Below are positions 1 through 12,537 of a stretch of DNA of 64,000 nucleotides, one piece after another. Each line of letters opens with the position of its first letter. The stretch's first letter is position 1. Source of the stretch: Hyalella azteca (lineage: Eukaryota > Arthropoda > Malacostraca > Amphipoda > Hyalellidae). A program made the translations under genes and the position numbers. The stretch is taken from NCBI RefSeq assembly GCF_000764305.2, contig NW_025936095.1:62001-126000 (forward strand), in the 5' to 3' direction. The notes under the pieces are model-generated. The model ran no database searches and was not told the DNA's origin. It saw nothing but the letters and a program-made list of their open reading frames with translations.

Positions 1-3000
1 CCGAGGGCTACCCTCTTCCCTGTACAAGTTATTCGCCGTGTTTACAGCTCCCCTTAGCTGTCGAAATTCGACTTATATTGAATTTGCAGTTCCTCGGAGG
101 GCAGCTCCGATTTCTTTGGTTCTTGTCCACTTGTAAGGATTTTTGCCGCTCCTCTCGCTTGGCTGGATTAATTGCCGGACTCTTTTTCTTTTCTTTTCTT
201 TTCGAGACTCGAAAAAGCACGAGTTCTTGCGTGCATATTGACTACGCCGGACGCCTTCGTTCCCTGTATGTGCGATGCAAAAGAATTCCGACCGGCGAAT
301 TCCGACCTCTCAAGAAACTCCTTTAGTTGCAATCGTCTGCCTCGTGTGATGTTTTGACTCAAATCCTGATACCTTCTTTACAACCTTGAGTCCCCTTATG
401 TTTGAATACAAATTCTTGGTTATTTTCAAGAGATTGTAATGTTTTTTTTTATTAAGCGAAAGATTTTCGAACAGGACTTGCTAAGACTATATATAATCAG
501 TATTTTTTCACGTTGATTGCAACTTTCGACATGAGTACATGACTTGAAACAGACCATTACAGTAGTGCACTGGTATTTATCATCCCAGAAACCTTTTCAC
601 AAAGGCCGAATAAATAAAAATTGAATAACTTTTAGCGTCTATTTCTGAGCTCAGTTTCAGTTGAGTGTTAAATGCAAATCTTTCATTCTGGCTTGCGATG
701 TTACATTGGCTGTCGTGCTTGCATTCTAGGCATGTCTGCTATTCTACGTATTGCACTTCCTGCTTTATTGCGTCTGTTATTGGCACTTGCTTCTCACTCT
801 CTTCCGTGATTTGCTGCTCTCGGTTGACGGCTAACACGAACTACGAGAGATATTCAGAATATAAAAGAATGTGAAATATAGTAGCTGGAAAAGAAAAAAT
901 GTGGGAGAATAAGAAGGGGAAAGCGGAAGAATGTGAAAATAAAAGGTGTAGTTTAGGCAGAGTAAAATTGGAGTATGCATGTTGAATTTGAAATAGGGTG
1001 AGAAAATATTTCATAAACGAATTAGAAAAGATATTAAAATTTTTAATTGGAAAATTCCATTGAACTTATCCTGTGCTTTCTTCTCAATTCGCATTTTTTT
1101 CCTGGGAAAGTAAAAAATTTTAATAGAAAATTATCAAAAAATGTACAAATTTTACTTTGCGTATAATTTAGTTCTATAACGAAATTCATTCCAGTAAAAA
1201 AATTCTATCATTATTAGTTTTAGGAGACATTAATTAAAATATTTTTTCATTTCCCATGCAGCCATGGATATTGTTTACAATTTCGGCTATTCTCAACCAA
1301 TGCACATGCGAACGCGAGAGGCAAAATAATTCACGCATACTTCATAAATATTCTAAACTGAGGAAAAAGGTTATACAAGAATTTTGAAGGGCGCTCCTTG
1401 AATCCAAATACAGCAAATTGCATATTCAATGCTGATGCTTTTTAATGTGTGTCGAAAAAGTCAACTTCTTGGTCCCCGTAAGGACACGAGTGAGGCAATC
1501 ATGGATGAAAAGTGCGTCGTGGAGAAGGATTCGTCCAATTTGGGTGAGTTGCTTCGCATGCCAGAAACAAACAATCCTTCCCGTCAAACTCGGTGCGCTG
1601 TCCTTAAGTCTACGGAGTTTACTCCCCGTCGTCCGCAAACTGTCTTGAGAAATTCTACGGGAAAGTTGCAGGGGTGGAGACCAATTCTCTAATTCAGTGG
1701 CTGTGAGCAGTATGAGATGATGTTGACATAACTCTCAGTCGTCTTAAAGCAATATACTCGGCGAAATGAGACCATGCAAGCCATTATGCAAAGCTGGAGG
1801 TAAGCAAGCTATACACTTCTGTGGATCCATTCAGAGAAATGTTTTGCACATAAAATTTGTTAAAAATCAATGAAAATCATTAAACGGATGTGATGACTAA
1901 CAAACACTGAATATTTTTAATGCGGTATATTTAAATGTTCAATTACGGTAAATTAAGTATCCGCAATCATTACGACTGTGCGCATTTTTTGGTCCAAGCT
2001 GTGTAATTTATTGAAACCGAAGCAAAAAATTAGTTGCAAGCTAAATATATTGATAAAAAGGAATATGAACATATATACTTCATTAGACTTCATAGCGTAA
2101 GAATTCCAAATGAGTGAGACGTTCCTTTGATTTGTGGGGTCCATTTTCTCTGTGAGCCATCGAGTCGGCCATGATCCGAGGGTGCACAAGACGACCCTCG
2201 CTATATGTACTCACTCTCCCTCGTAGGAACTTTATTGAAGTATTGAGATGATGTGGCGGCTCGACTCCTGAGTCCAACTTAGAGGATTCGGCAAAATTTC
2301 TGCTCCGACGTCTTTATTACAATTCATGATTAAAATGAAATTTTTAGTCTAAGTCTAGTCTTTTTAGTCTGAGGTTCCGGTAGCATCCTTTTGTGGTGTT
2401 ATTCAGGCATACATTTTTTCACAGTCGTAAAATACATGACTTACCTGGCAATAGCTGAAATACTATGAACGGCGTCATGTTCTCGCATGAATTCATTTAA
2501 TTTTCTGTGCTGTCTTATAATTTTTGCGTAACACGTGAGTGTTTCACTGAGATCATAAATTGACATATCTTTACCTATTAAAATTTAGTACATGTGTGAA
2601 AATTTTTTTTCTTCCAACAACATATCGTCCATAAGCAAATACTATATCGTAACTGACCATGAATATAAAATGTAATTTCAAACTATGATATTTTATAATT
2701 TGTGGGGGGCAAGATAGTTCTTTAGAGTAATATTCACTATGATCGACTCATGAAGCCATATGTATACCGAGCTCCCGTGCTCTGTAGATTAGGGTTTGTT
2801 GGCTAGCCCCAGCGTTCATAGATCTGGTCACGGTTCAGTTCTGCGGCAATCAATACGTGAAACTCAAGTCGTGTTTTGGGCTGCGATGGATATTATGAAG
2901 CGAAACAACTTGGCTGATTCCAGTTATGCTTCTATCTAATAAGTACTTTTTGTGATTTTATGATTGTTCTGGTATTTTATGATAAATGGCATGAAAAAAT

Positions 3001-4430
3001 AAGTTTGAATAACCCCAGTCGGAATAGTGCCGGAATAACCTCAATCACTACGGCTGATATTCTATTGGGAATTTGCTATCAATATTCTCAATAAAGATTA
3101 TTCTCTCTGATTTTATATGGCTTCGATACTCTACAGATAACGATTTACTCATCCCTATTAGTTCTATTTCGTAATTTAATCATTTCTATTGCTCTTATAC
3201 TTGTGGTATTTCTCAGTCACCTAAAACGAAATACTCTAAACTTTCTAACACTGAATAACCTTTTCTTCGTCTCAAGTCTTACGCGAATTCATAAGACGGA
3301 AGAGCGTGTCAAAGTTTCACCATAACTCAACTCATCGAAAATTCCGCATTTATCATCGGTCCAAAAATTTCAATGCATTTTTTATCAAAAGCTACGAAAC
3401 AAGTTGGGAAATAACGAGACTTTTGACGCTGCTTACGGCTCTTTACGATGGTCGGCCTTCTATACAGCTGAGCTGAAGCTTGGACCGAAAATTTATGCGC
3501 TGAGATTTATGAGGTTTTCTTAGGATCTCATGTTTGTCTTATATCATATATATCTATATGGTATATTGTATATGGATATACATCATATATACCTATCATA
3601 TTGTATATATGATATTGTATATTGTACCATATGTAATTTCTCTATGATGTTCTTTGTAAATTATAATACTAGTAGGATAGTATAGGCGAAAGTTTAGAAT
3701 TAAGGCACGTTAGGAAAAATTGAAATGCATTTTTTAATTATCACTATTACGTACAGGGAATAAATATTACATATGAATTACCAATTTTTATTCCTTTATC
3801 ATATATTGTTTATTGGATTTGCTTATTGAACTATTGCTATATTAAAATATTGCAATAGTTCTATCTTTAACTCATATATGTGCTCGAAGACCAACCATCT
3901 GAAATCTATCCCTCATTCGGAAGTAATCCCTGCCGTCTATCCTAATAAATGACTACCCCATCAAACATTATCCGAATCAACATAATAAAAAATGCCACAT
4001 GGCTCATAAAAAGAGTAGCCAGAATGCCATAAAAAAGGACTAGATTAAAATTTGCAACAATACAAAGGCGGTCCTGAAAAAACTGTGCAACATCATGCTG
4101 GGTGAGAGGGTTCACGATGAGGGCCGTTGAACAACCGTATTTCGCTGACCATGTACAACGAAATACAACCAACAGAAATTTTTTTAAATAGCCAATCTTG
4201 ATGCACTTGATGGTGAGTATCATACTTAAGTTAAAACTTAATCATTTTTTATTATGCTCTTCAACCGGTCAATGCTCGTTTGAGCTGAAAAATGTAAAAA
4301 CGTCCTCCAACACTCGCTAGAAATGCGAACTAAACAAATATTCAAATTAAAAATCTTTTAATCATTTGCACACATAGGAAATTATTTTGTCATATTATAA
4401 AACCTCCTACATAGCACCTTATCTCGCTAA
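1..4430. other. AT-rich gene-poor DNA
   Basis: I see no supportable gene on either strand. Open frames are short (under 95 codons) and show no recognised motif. The only local structure is an alternating TATA/ATAT-rich patch at about 3535-3640. A possible start-plus-donor at 1501-1544 (ATG GAT GAA ... followed by GGTGAGT) is too weak to call. Confidence 0.5.
3535..3640. repeat. TA-rich imperfect microsatellite
   Basis: The stretch is almost purely A/T, with repeated ATATCATATAT, GGTATATTGTATAT and similar words in both orientations, so it can fold on itself. It looks like a decayed AT microsatellite rather than a regulatory element. Confidence 0.6.
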
Positions 4431-4433
4431 TAA

Positions 4434-4572
4434 GGGCAATATTAACGGTATATATCACTTCATATATCGTATTATCTTGGAATTAAATGAAGAAAAGATA
4501 GANGGCAATATTAACGGTATATATCACTTCGTAGATCGTATTATCTTGGAATTAAATGATGAAAAGATAGTT
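4434..4572. repeat. 69-bp tandem duplication, two copies
   Basis: Two head-to-tail copies start with GGCAATATTAACGG at about 4435 and 4504 and differ at only a few positions. The second copy starts beside an N at 4503, so this may partly be an assembly join. Confidence 0.85.
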
Positions 4573-5062
4573 TGAGGACAATGACTTTAAAAGATGATTT
4601 ATTTTGACATGATTAAAGGCAATAACAATATTTAAAATGTTCATGAGAAGTCAACTGGACGATGAAAAGGCAAATTTTGCGTAAGAATAACTGATTCAAT
4701 ATGAAAATATTCTTCCTTATCTGCGTTTAATCATCATAATGCTATATATTATGTGATGTAATTTCATAATTAAACGATGCACAAAGAAAATCGATGCAAA
4801 TAATCATTTCCATTATAATGATTTTTATTCCGAATTACTACATGCCTTCATACTCTCTCGACGTGTTATCTATATTTCAAAAACTTTCTAAAAATATTCA
4901 CTCAAATCCATTTCGTCATTTCATGCCCTGGACATAAAAAATCATGGTCGTATTTTCTTTCTGCTTCCGACTACATATATTCAAATTTTTGCTACTCCAC
5001 CATTTCTGTATATACGTTCAAAATTTCTCAACGCTATATACCTTCACTATATCCGAAGATTA

Positions 5063-5373
5063 CTATGTTATATTTTAATTTGTTAATTCCATATCAAATC
5101 CACATTACATTCTTAACATTTTAACCAAAATTACGTGTTACCAGCTGGCTGATTTAGCCCGAGCACGCAGGCAACCATACCGTCATGGCGGCGTCAGGCA
5201 ATCAAGGCTCCACTGCTATGCTATATTTTAATTTGTTAATTCCATATCAAATCCACATTATATTCTTAACATTTCAACCAAAATTACGTGGTACAAGCTG
5301 GCTGATTTAGCCCGAGCACGCAGGCAGCCATACCGTCATGGCGGCGTCAGGCAATCAAGGTTCCACTGCTATT
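5063..5373. repeat. 153-bp tandem duplication, two copies
   Basis: The first copy (5063-5215) and the second (5216 to about 5368) are nearly identical. Each has an AT-rich left half and a GC-rich right half containing GCTGGCTGATTTAGCCCGAG and CGTCATGGCGGCGTCAGGC. No coding potential is evident. Confidence 0.9.
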
Positions 5374-8080
5374 GGAAATCAACAATGCGCTCACATTTTT
5401 ACCTTCTTCAGTTCATTGAGCAGCGGCAGCAGCACCCAAACCTAGCTGGCCCGCTCATTGCGCGAGGCCAATATGTTGGGTTTATTTTCGTAGTCCAACG
5501 TTATGATTTTCGTTAATACTTTATTTCTATTAAATGGTTAGCTGATCTTTGATCATAAATGCTCATATATTAAATCTCCTAAAGATATGTAAGTCCTTGG
5601 TAATAATTTTTATATTTTGGTCGGTATTACTTTGTTTTGAGTTTCAAGTCTATATTCATCGGCTTGTTACACGCTTATCCACATTTGCTTATCTTGATTT
5701 TGCCTTAATATGACTACAGCGACAGATTTTCTGTATATCTTTTTGCCTAAGAACAGTTAATATTATTAATTTCAATAATTTCCTCGATTTTACGAGATGA
5801 AATGAAAATTTCAAAATTAGTGATTCTGTACTGGCCACCCAAATGATGTACTTTGTTGTTCAGTGCAACGCTCTATAATTGAGGTGGATTGAAGCACACT
5901 TACATTAAAGCTTTTAATAGACTTTTTTAGAGAAATATTAGTTCCTACTGCAGTGTTTCGTATTTCTTTAGACGCGATGAAGTTTTAACTTTCAGTTATT
6001 TGAGACAGCAGGAACGTTTAAATATGGACACCCAATATGGATGATTGCAGCTTTTGTAGGCAGCAGTCATCGTAATAAATATAAGGTTACAATTACAATT
6101 CTTTTTTTATCAAAGCTACATTTACACATTTGAAAATTCAGCATCTAATTCAGATATCTGTAAATTTCACGCAGTTTACGGCTACTGTTCTCTTTTCTTC
6201 TGCATATAACGTACAATCCTTCGCTCGTATCGCCCTCACTATACGTATCGCTTTGCATTCAAGTCGTTCGCTCGAACTCTGGCGCAACCATTCAGACTTG
6301 ACCGACAACTCTCAACTTCTGCCGGCTCCCTCAACGTAGTCGAGCTCTACCTTTGGTTTTCCTCAGTGCGCGGACAGACGAGAATGAAAATATCCTGAGC
6401 AAACTTCAGCGCTGAAAACAAATGACGGTCGCCATGATGGATGAAAGCGCCACCGCAAGCAGGGGACGGGTGACAGAATCTATCAAAAAGATATTAGTAC
6501 GAGGAAATGAACGAACTCTACAAGGGTAAAAGGGATAGGATGCATGCAGGAATTTCCACAGCATGTTTGTGTAAGCTGCGCAGAGTAAAAATTCCGGGAA
6601 CTTTTTAGGGTAACTCCACGGAAGCGATACGCCAATTTTACGTAAGCCACAAACTCCGCCGCATGTCGTTTGCGCTTCGTGCGAAAATTATTTCATCTTG
6701 TTACGAAATTCTTGCGAGCTCAAACAGTATGAAAAATTTCTCAATAATGTAAATAACCAATAAAAATTTCAGAAGAATGGCTTCGAAATGTTGAAAAATT
6801 CACCTCTCTATTACGTGACAAAACTTAACGCACAAGTTCATTTCATTATAAATACTTTACTACTTGACAAATATACCCAAATGAAGATTGACCCAATCCT
6901 TTGAAATATCAAGAAAGAAACTAAATTTTGAATATTAACAAGAAAGGAAAGAATCCATACATGGAACTACAACCAAATTGCCTCATAGAATAGCGGGAAA
7001 AAGCGAACTATAAAGGACCGCGTGAAAGGGAAACTACAAGCCTGCACTGACAAGCCTGCACTGGCAATAGTGAGGAAACATTATAAAAATTCTCCCCACA
7101 CATCAAAAACAACTCTGGTAGCCAAAATAATTGCTGTACCAGACATGGGAGGGACAGAATGGCAGATGAAGATGTGAGAGAGAGAGAAAGGGAATGAGAG
7201 AGAGAGGAAATGAGAGAGTGAGGGAATGAGAGAGTGCAGAGGGAATGAGAGAGTGGGAGACATGGTCGCTCCTGAGGTTGAATTAATGACCCCAGTGCAA
7301 CGAGAAGCTTTTGCTCTGAACACCTCAAATTAATGTTCTATTGCGAGCCTTATACTTAATCATATAATATTCTCTTTGCAATCTCAGATATAAATATTGC
7401 ATCTACTGACTGCTATTAAATAAATTTTCGCTGAATCATCGTCTTGACTTGTTCATGGTCTCGAAATTCAGGCCCTACAAACTACAGATTGACGCATTGA
7501 ATTTAATTAACGTTTATTTGTAATTTCAATCTTAATTGCTCGACAAAATCTTGTATCAACGAAAGTCGGAAGTCCGGAAATTATTTTCATAGGCAATATT
7601 TTGACGTTAGCAACAAAACTGTTATACCTCCAGAGACCGGCCAGCTGATCAATAGGGCTGCAAAGCACTGCATTAATCAGGTAATCAGAGGCAGAGCGTC
7701 TCAAGGGACTTCTTGCATGCAATCGGGACCTTTGCACCCGACGCAAATCACCTAAAACTTTTCCACACAACCTCCTGACCATTAATAAAGCTAGGAAACA
7801 TCAACTCAAGTAAATCGTTTACTTCAAGCAATTGGGCCTGATTTCCATTTTAGGGTAAAAATTTTACAATATGGAATCGTATTTATTGAGATGAATTGGA
7901 ATAGATTTTAAATTGTAATTGCTATTCGTCGTGAAATTTCACACATTCAGATCAAGTTTTATTTACAGCTTGAGCTAGCGAGGCAAAAACATTGTGGAAA
8001 CCAATTGCTCAACAATTTTAACCGTTGCTGATCAAAGAATTGTCTCTAATATTAAAATTCATGCATGATAAGAAGTATTA
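5374..8080. other. No gene seen
   Basis: This stretch is mostly AT-rich. A less AT-rich patch lies at 6200-6480 and a purine-rich run at 7140-7262 is listed separately. Open frames are short and unrecognised. Confidence 0.5.
7140..7262 (+). repeat. Purine-rich GAGAGA/GAATGAGAGAGTG tract
   Basis: About 120 bases are almost entirely A and G on the plus strand, built of degenerate GGGAATGAGAGAGTG-like words. Long open frames on the minus strand here (Ser/Leu/His-rich) are composition artefacts of the CT-rich complement. Confidence 0.8.
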
Positions 8081-8084
8081 ATGA

Positions 8085-8548
8085 TGATCAAAGAATTCAT
8101 GATAAATCATAAGCAAATGCATTCGAATCTCCGCCAGCCGGAGTCGGGATTTAAAATTCAAAGGAAATTTCGGGTCCAAATAAAGTAAGTCGATCTCCGG
8201 GTGTGCGGGCGGACAAAGAATTCATGATAAAAGAATTCATGATAAATCATAAGCAAGCATGATCAAAGAATTCATGATAAATCAAAGCAAGCATGATCAA
8301 AGAATTCATGATAAATCATAAGCAAATGCATTCGAATCTCCGTCAGCCGGAGTCGGGATTTAAAATTCAAAGGAAATTTCGGGTCCAAATAAAGTAAGTC
8401 GATCTCCGGGTGTGCGGGCGGACAAAGAATTCATGATAAATCATAAGCAAATGCATTCGAATCTCCGTCAGCCGGAGTCGGGGTTTAAAATTCAAAGGAA
8501 ATTTCGGGTCCAAATAAAGTAAGTCGATCTCCGGGTGTGCGGGCGGAC
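8085..8548. repeat. Tandem array of about 125-bp units with GAATTCATGATAAATC words
   Basis: Three main copies share GAATCTCCGYCAGCCGGAGTC, GGGTCCAAATAAAGTAAGTC and GGTGTGCGGGCGGAC. They end at about 8214, 8423 and 8548. Between copies one and two a shorter 20-35 bp word (CAAAGAATTCATGATAAATC) is itself repeated. The copies are nearly identical, so the expansion is recent. Confidence 0.9.
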
Positions 8549-10924
8549 GGCTGGCAGCGTTGTCGAATATTCATTAGGTTTTTTATGAGGCTGACCACGT
8601 TGTGTTTCGTTGCTGCTGCCATACGTGATCCTGAAGTCATTTTACGGTGATTTGGGAGAGAATGTGACTGTCATTCCGTGCAATAGAGACAGGCGTGCAA
8701 AAAAAAAAGCATAGCGTGGCGCTGCAACACACCTGTTCTTGATTTCTGTCCTGGTCGACTTGAGAGGCAGAACAAAAGGTGGGGATTTTAAATTATTATT
8801 ATATTATTTTAAATTATTAGTATTAGAGGCGGGGATTTTTAACGCATAATATAACATCATCTGCTGTGCCCAGTAAACAATAAATGAAAATGGTATAGTC
8901 ATACACTGTGGATTTAAGATGTACCATCGTCATATTACAACTGAGTCTCTAATTGATAAATTTGAATTGTTTCGAATTTGTAGGGTCACCTTCCAGAAAA
9001 ATCTTAATATTTCTTTCACATTATCTTATTGGATAGTTGAATAATAATTTTAATATTTTTATTAAGTAAGTGCTAAATTTAACACGTATTTTAAGCAAGA
9101 TTGCATCAAACCGGAATTTACCGATAAATGACGATGTTATAGTAATAACTTGTATACAATGTTAATTTATTTCCTACTTATAACCTGAACGATGCTCCAT
9201 ACATCACAAACTTCATGTATTTTCTCCCATTAAACTGCATTAATATCCGTTTATACTCAGTTGAAAAAAGGACAAACTTGGGGAACAAGGCGCTTCCTGT
9301 GGCGTCTTTGGTGCAACACGCGTGGCAATAAAGCCTGTCGTCGACGTCCACCACAAATTGTATTTTTGTACACACATTTCCCTCTTTCACTTGAGCTCCA
9401 GCATCGAATCTTTTACTTCGCAGTAATGTTTTGATGACGAGCTTCAAAGGCCTTATCGGTTCCGCGCAAGCATTTCATCTTTTCATGAAAGTTTGTTTTT
9501 GTTAGTCTGGCATCGTCAGTTTTCTCTCTTCGGTCCAGTTCCTCCCCTCTTTCAACTCGTTTTCTTTGCTGGCCATTTGTTTGCACTCCCCTTTTGCTAG
9601 ACGATATTTTCGTGAATTTTACACCCGGTCTAACCAACGCTAGCGCAAAATCTACCGCTCTTCAACGCTTAAAAACACGAATGCCAATCTCTGGGAATGA
9701 GAGAAACAGAATTTGAACTTTTAAAAACTGCTTCTGAAGTCCTGCGAAGTTTTATAATAAAATTTAACATTCTAATAACTGTGATATCAAAATATAACGT
9801 GCAAAATTTTGAAGGACTGCTGCTGCCTCATGTATATTTCAATGCTGCAAAACTTATTTATTAATAATAATAAACAATTTCACATAAACTCAAACTATTT
9901 TACGTTTTTCTCACTTTAAGCCCGCCTTAAATCTCTTAACAAATGTTAATCAAACCATAAAATATACCGTGAGCAAAAACTGACAACGAAAACGCGTACA
10001 GTTTCGAATATCTATCTATAGAGAAGCAATATAGGCAGAGCTTAGAACACCGTAACAAGTGTGTAATAAGATCATAGAGAGCGTGGGATGGAAACAAAAG
10101 GGCTCATAATACCAGATTATGAAGAGTTTGGTGATCACGGTGTCAGATTTCTGAAGTACAATACAGCAGTCGTGACCAGGAGATAGCGCCACAAAGCGCT
10201 ACCCCAAAACACTTCGTCTAAAAACTCGCAAAAAACACTGACTCTTGGCCACTAATTTGAGAGCAATGACACAGCGTTTCTCATAACTTGCAAGCTCAAC
10301 TTTTCCAATGATAATCGTGAGAAGACTTCGCTGAAAAATCACCTAGGAAACGGAGCCTCTGGAAGGATTACATCAAGTACGTTGGTAACAAACTTTGGTC
10401 GTACGTCTTGACACGCCACGAACCCTCGACTTACTGGGTAAAGTTGGCGTTGAAAGTTACCAACGCTCAAGAGTTTTACAGAATAAATATTTTTGTTTTC
10501 ATGCTACGAAGGTTCAAGATTTGCAAACATTCTGAATCGCAGAAGCGTGATCAGTGTGAGGAGAATGGAAGAAATTGCATGACATCTGCCTTATATATCG
10601 TTTCTTCCGTTTAACCATGTAACCTGCGAGATTATTCAATACAAATTATTTTAGGTCCAACCAAGCAAGAAATTTAAAACTACAGTTTTCGAGTCAGGAA
10701 ACCCCTCTTATCATCATGTAAAGTTTGTTGCCTTCTCTACCTAAGTAAGTCATCAAAAACGATCTGAATATTTAAAGCTAATAATTGTATTCTTCAAATT
10801 GTTTCACTGTCGCGCCAAAACCGACAAGCGGGAGTCAAAAACCATTAGTTGCTTCATAGCCTGCTACCCCCGTTTAGAACCTTCGATCGCAAGCCTAAAA
10901 TGTTAAAAACAGCCCGTCAGGCCA
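8549..10924. other. No gene seen
   Basis: Ordinary AT-rich sequence. Two overlapping minus-strand open frames at 9178-9637 were inspected and show no domain I recognise. Confidence 0.45.
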
Positions 10925-11175
10925 GAACCTGCTGATGTCTAATACAGAAACATTACATCAGTAACATAGAACTTTCCTCCGCCTCCAAAACCTGTTACCG
11001 CCAACCCAGAACCTTCTATATACCGTCTCCAAAAACCTGTTCCGCCAGCATATAATTTACCATTTCTAGCCCAGAACCTGCAACAGTCAACCTGAACTTG
11101 CCAACGCCAACCAGAACTTACCAACGCAGCCTAGAACTTTAAAACGCAGCCTAGAACCTGCCACCGTCAGGCCAT
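10925..11175. repeat. Degenerate minisatellite (CCAGAACCTGCCAACGCC-like)
   Basis: The words AACCTG, CCAACG, CCTAGAAC and CCGCC recur roughly every 20-24 bases, with heavy drift. No clean period remains, so the array appears old. Confidence 0.6.
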
Positions 11176-11307
11176 GGCCTCAAATGCCAATATCGTCACA
11201 GCTGCGCGTCTCAAGCATCACATTAAGTCACATTTGTGTCCTCGAGCTTAATTAATTGAGGCAAAGTTGAGCTCATCATAAGCTGGTCGACCGCAGACTG
11301 CGGGTTG

Positions 11308-12432
11308 GGGGGCGCCGCGTGTACAGGAGATGAAAGCTCGGCACTGCTGCTGGGGTTAATGAATCGCCACGAGCGAGACTTGCCATGTGAGCGAGTGTCT
11401 GCATGGTGGCATGCCATGTATGAGGAGATATCCGTGAGACTTTGATATGCTAAGACTTGTCATGTACGCGAGACTCAAAGAGTATGTATTGGAGACTTTC
11501 ACGACTCGTCATGTGCGTGAGACTTTAAGAATATGTATGGAAGACTTTCACGACTTGTCATGCGCGTGAGACCATGGACGCATGCGACATTCATATTCAG
11601 AGACCCCACCGAATTTGTACGTTGCACATTATACATCCTATGCGAACAGGCGCGCTTGGTATCATTTAAACATCGAGTACAAAGGATCTCTAAGATCCGT
11701 ACAATTTTGTGCTGGAATTAAATCAGCTGACAAATAGTGACCTGCTAGTTCAGACTCCAAAATTGTTCTCAAGTGTAAATATTCACCATAGGAGATTTTT
11801 CCAATGAAGAACCGAGCATCAAGTTCCATGGGGGGCGCCGCGTGTACAGGAGATGAAAGCTCGGCACTGCTGCTGGGGTTAATGAATCGCCACGAGCGAG
11901 ACTTGCCGTGTGAGCGAGTGTCTGCATGGTGGCATGCCATGTAAGAGGAGATATCCGTGAGACAATGCTATGCTAAGACTTGTAAGTATGTATGGAAGAC
12001 TTGCACGACAAAGAGTATGTATGGAAGACTTGCACGACTTGTCATGTATGCGAGACTCAAAGAGTATGAATGGAAGACTTGCACACATGTCATGGACGCG
12101 AGACTAAAAAGAATGTATGGAAGACTTGCAATACTTGTCATGCGCGTGAGACTGTGGACGCATGCGATTTTGTGGGTATTGGGGACATTCAAATTCAGTG
12201 AACCCACCGAATTTGTACGTTGCATATTGCACATTCTAGAGAACAGGCTCGCTTGGTATCATTTAAGCAGGGAGTAAAAAGGATCTCAAAGAACCATACA
12301 ATTTTGTGCCAGAATTTAATCAGCTGGCATATAGTTATTCGCCACATCAGACTTCAAAATTGTTCTGAAGTGTAAATATTCACTAATATCATTGGAGATT
12401 TTTTTAATGAAGAACCGAGCATCAAGTCTCAA
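11308..12432. repeat. Segmental tandem duplication of about 0.5-0.6 kb with an internal minisatellite
   Basis: Copy one (about 11308-11828) and copy two (about 11831-12432) share the opening GGCGCCGCGTGTACAGGAGA, the GCATGGTGGCATGCCATGTA segment and the closing GAAGAACCGAGCATCAAG. Both contain a minisatellite of roughly 45-50 bp (GTATGTATGGAAGACTT, GACTTGTCATG, GAGACT) that has more units in copy two. Identical minus-strand open frames in the two copies result from the duplication. Confidence 0.85.
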
Positions 12433-12441
12433 AACTCAGCC

Positions 12442-12537
12442 ATGGGATTTCTCCAGCTTCTGACGCTGCAGGTCCGGAAGCCGCTCTGTCCGCGGATGAT
12501 TGTTAGCGCCGTGTTTTCTGTTGGATCCGCAAAAGTC
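12442..12537 (+). CDS. Possible short first coding exon, unidentified
   Basis: A candidate exon only. An ATG at 12442 sits in a good start context (CAGCC before it, G after) and is followed by 32 open codons that include KPLCPRMIVSAVF. A strong 5' splice site follows (AAGTC then GTGAGT at 12538). GC content here is clearly above the flanks. It lies just past the edge of the 11.3-12.4 kb duplication. I recognise no homologue, and no partner exon was identified. It could equally be a chance GC-rich island. Confidence 0.15.

Noticed and set aside
9178..9637. Two overlapping minus-strand frames of 89 and 74 codons
   Set aside because: No recognised domain, no splice partners and no compositional shift. 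I cannot support a gene.
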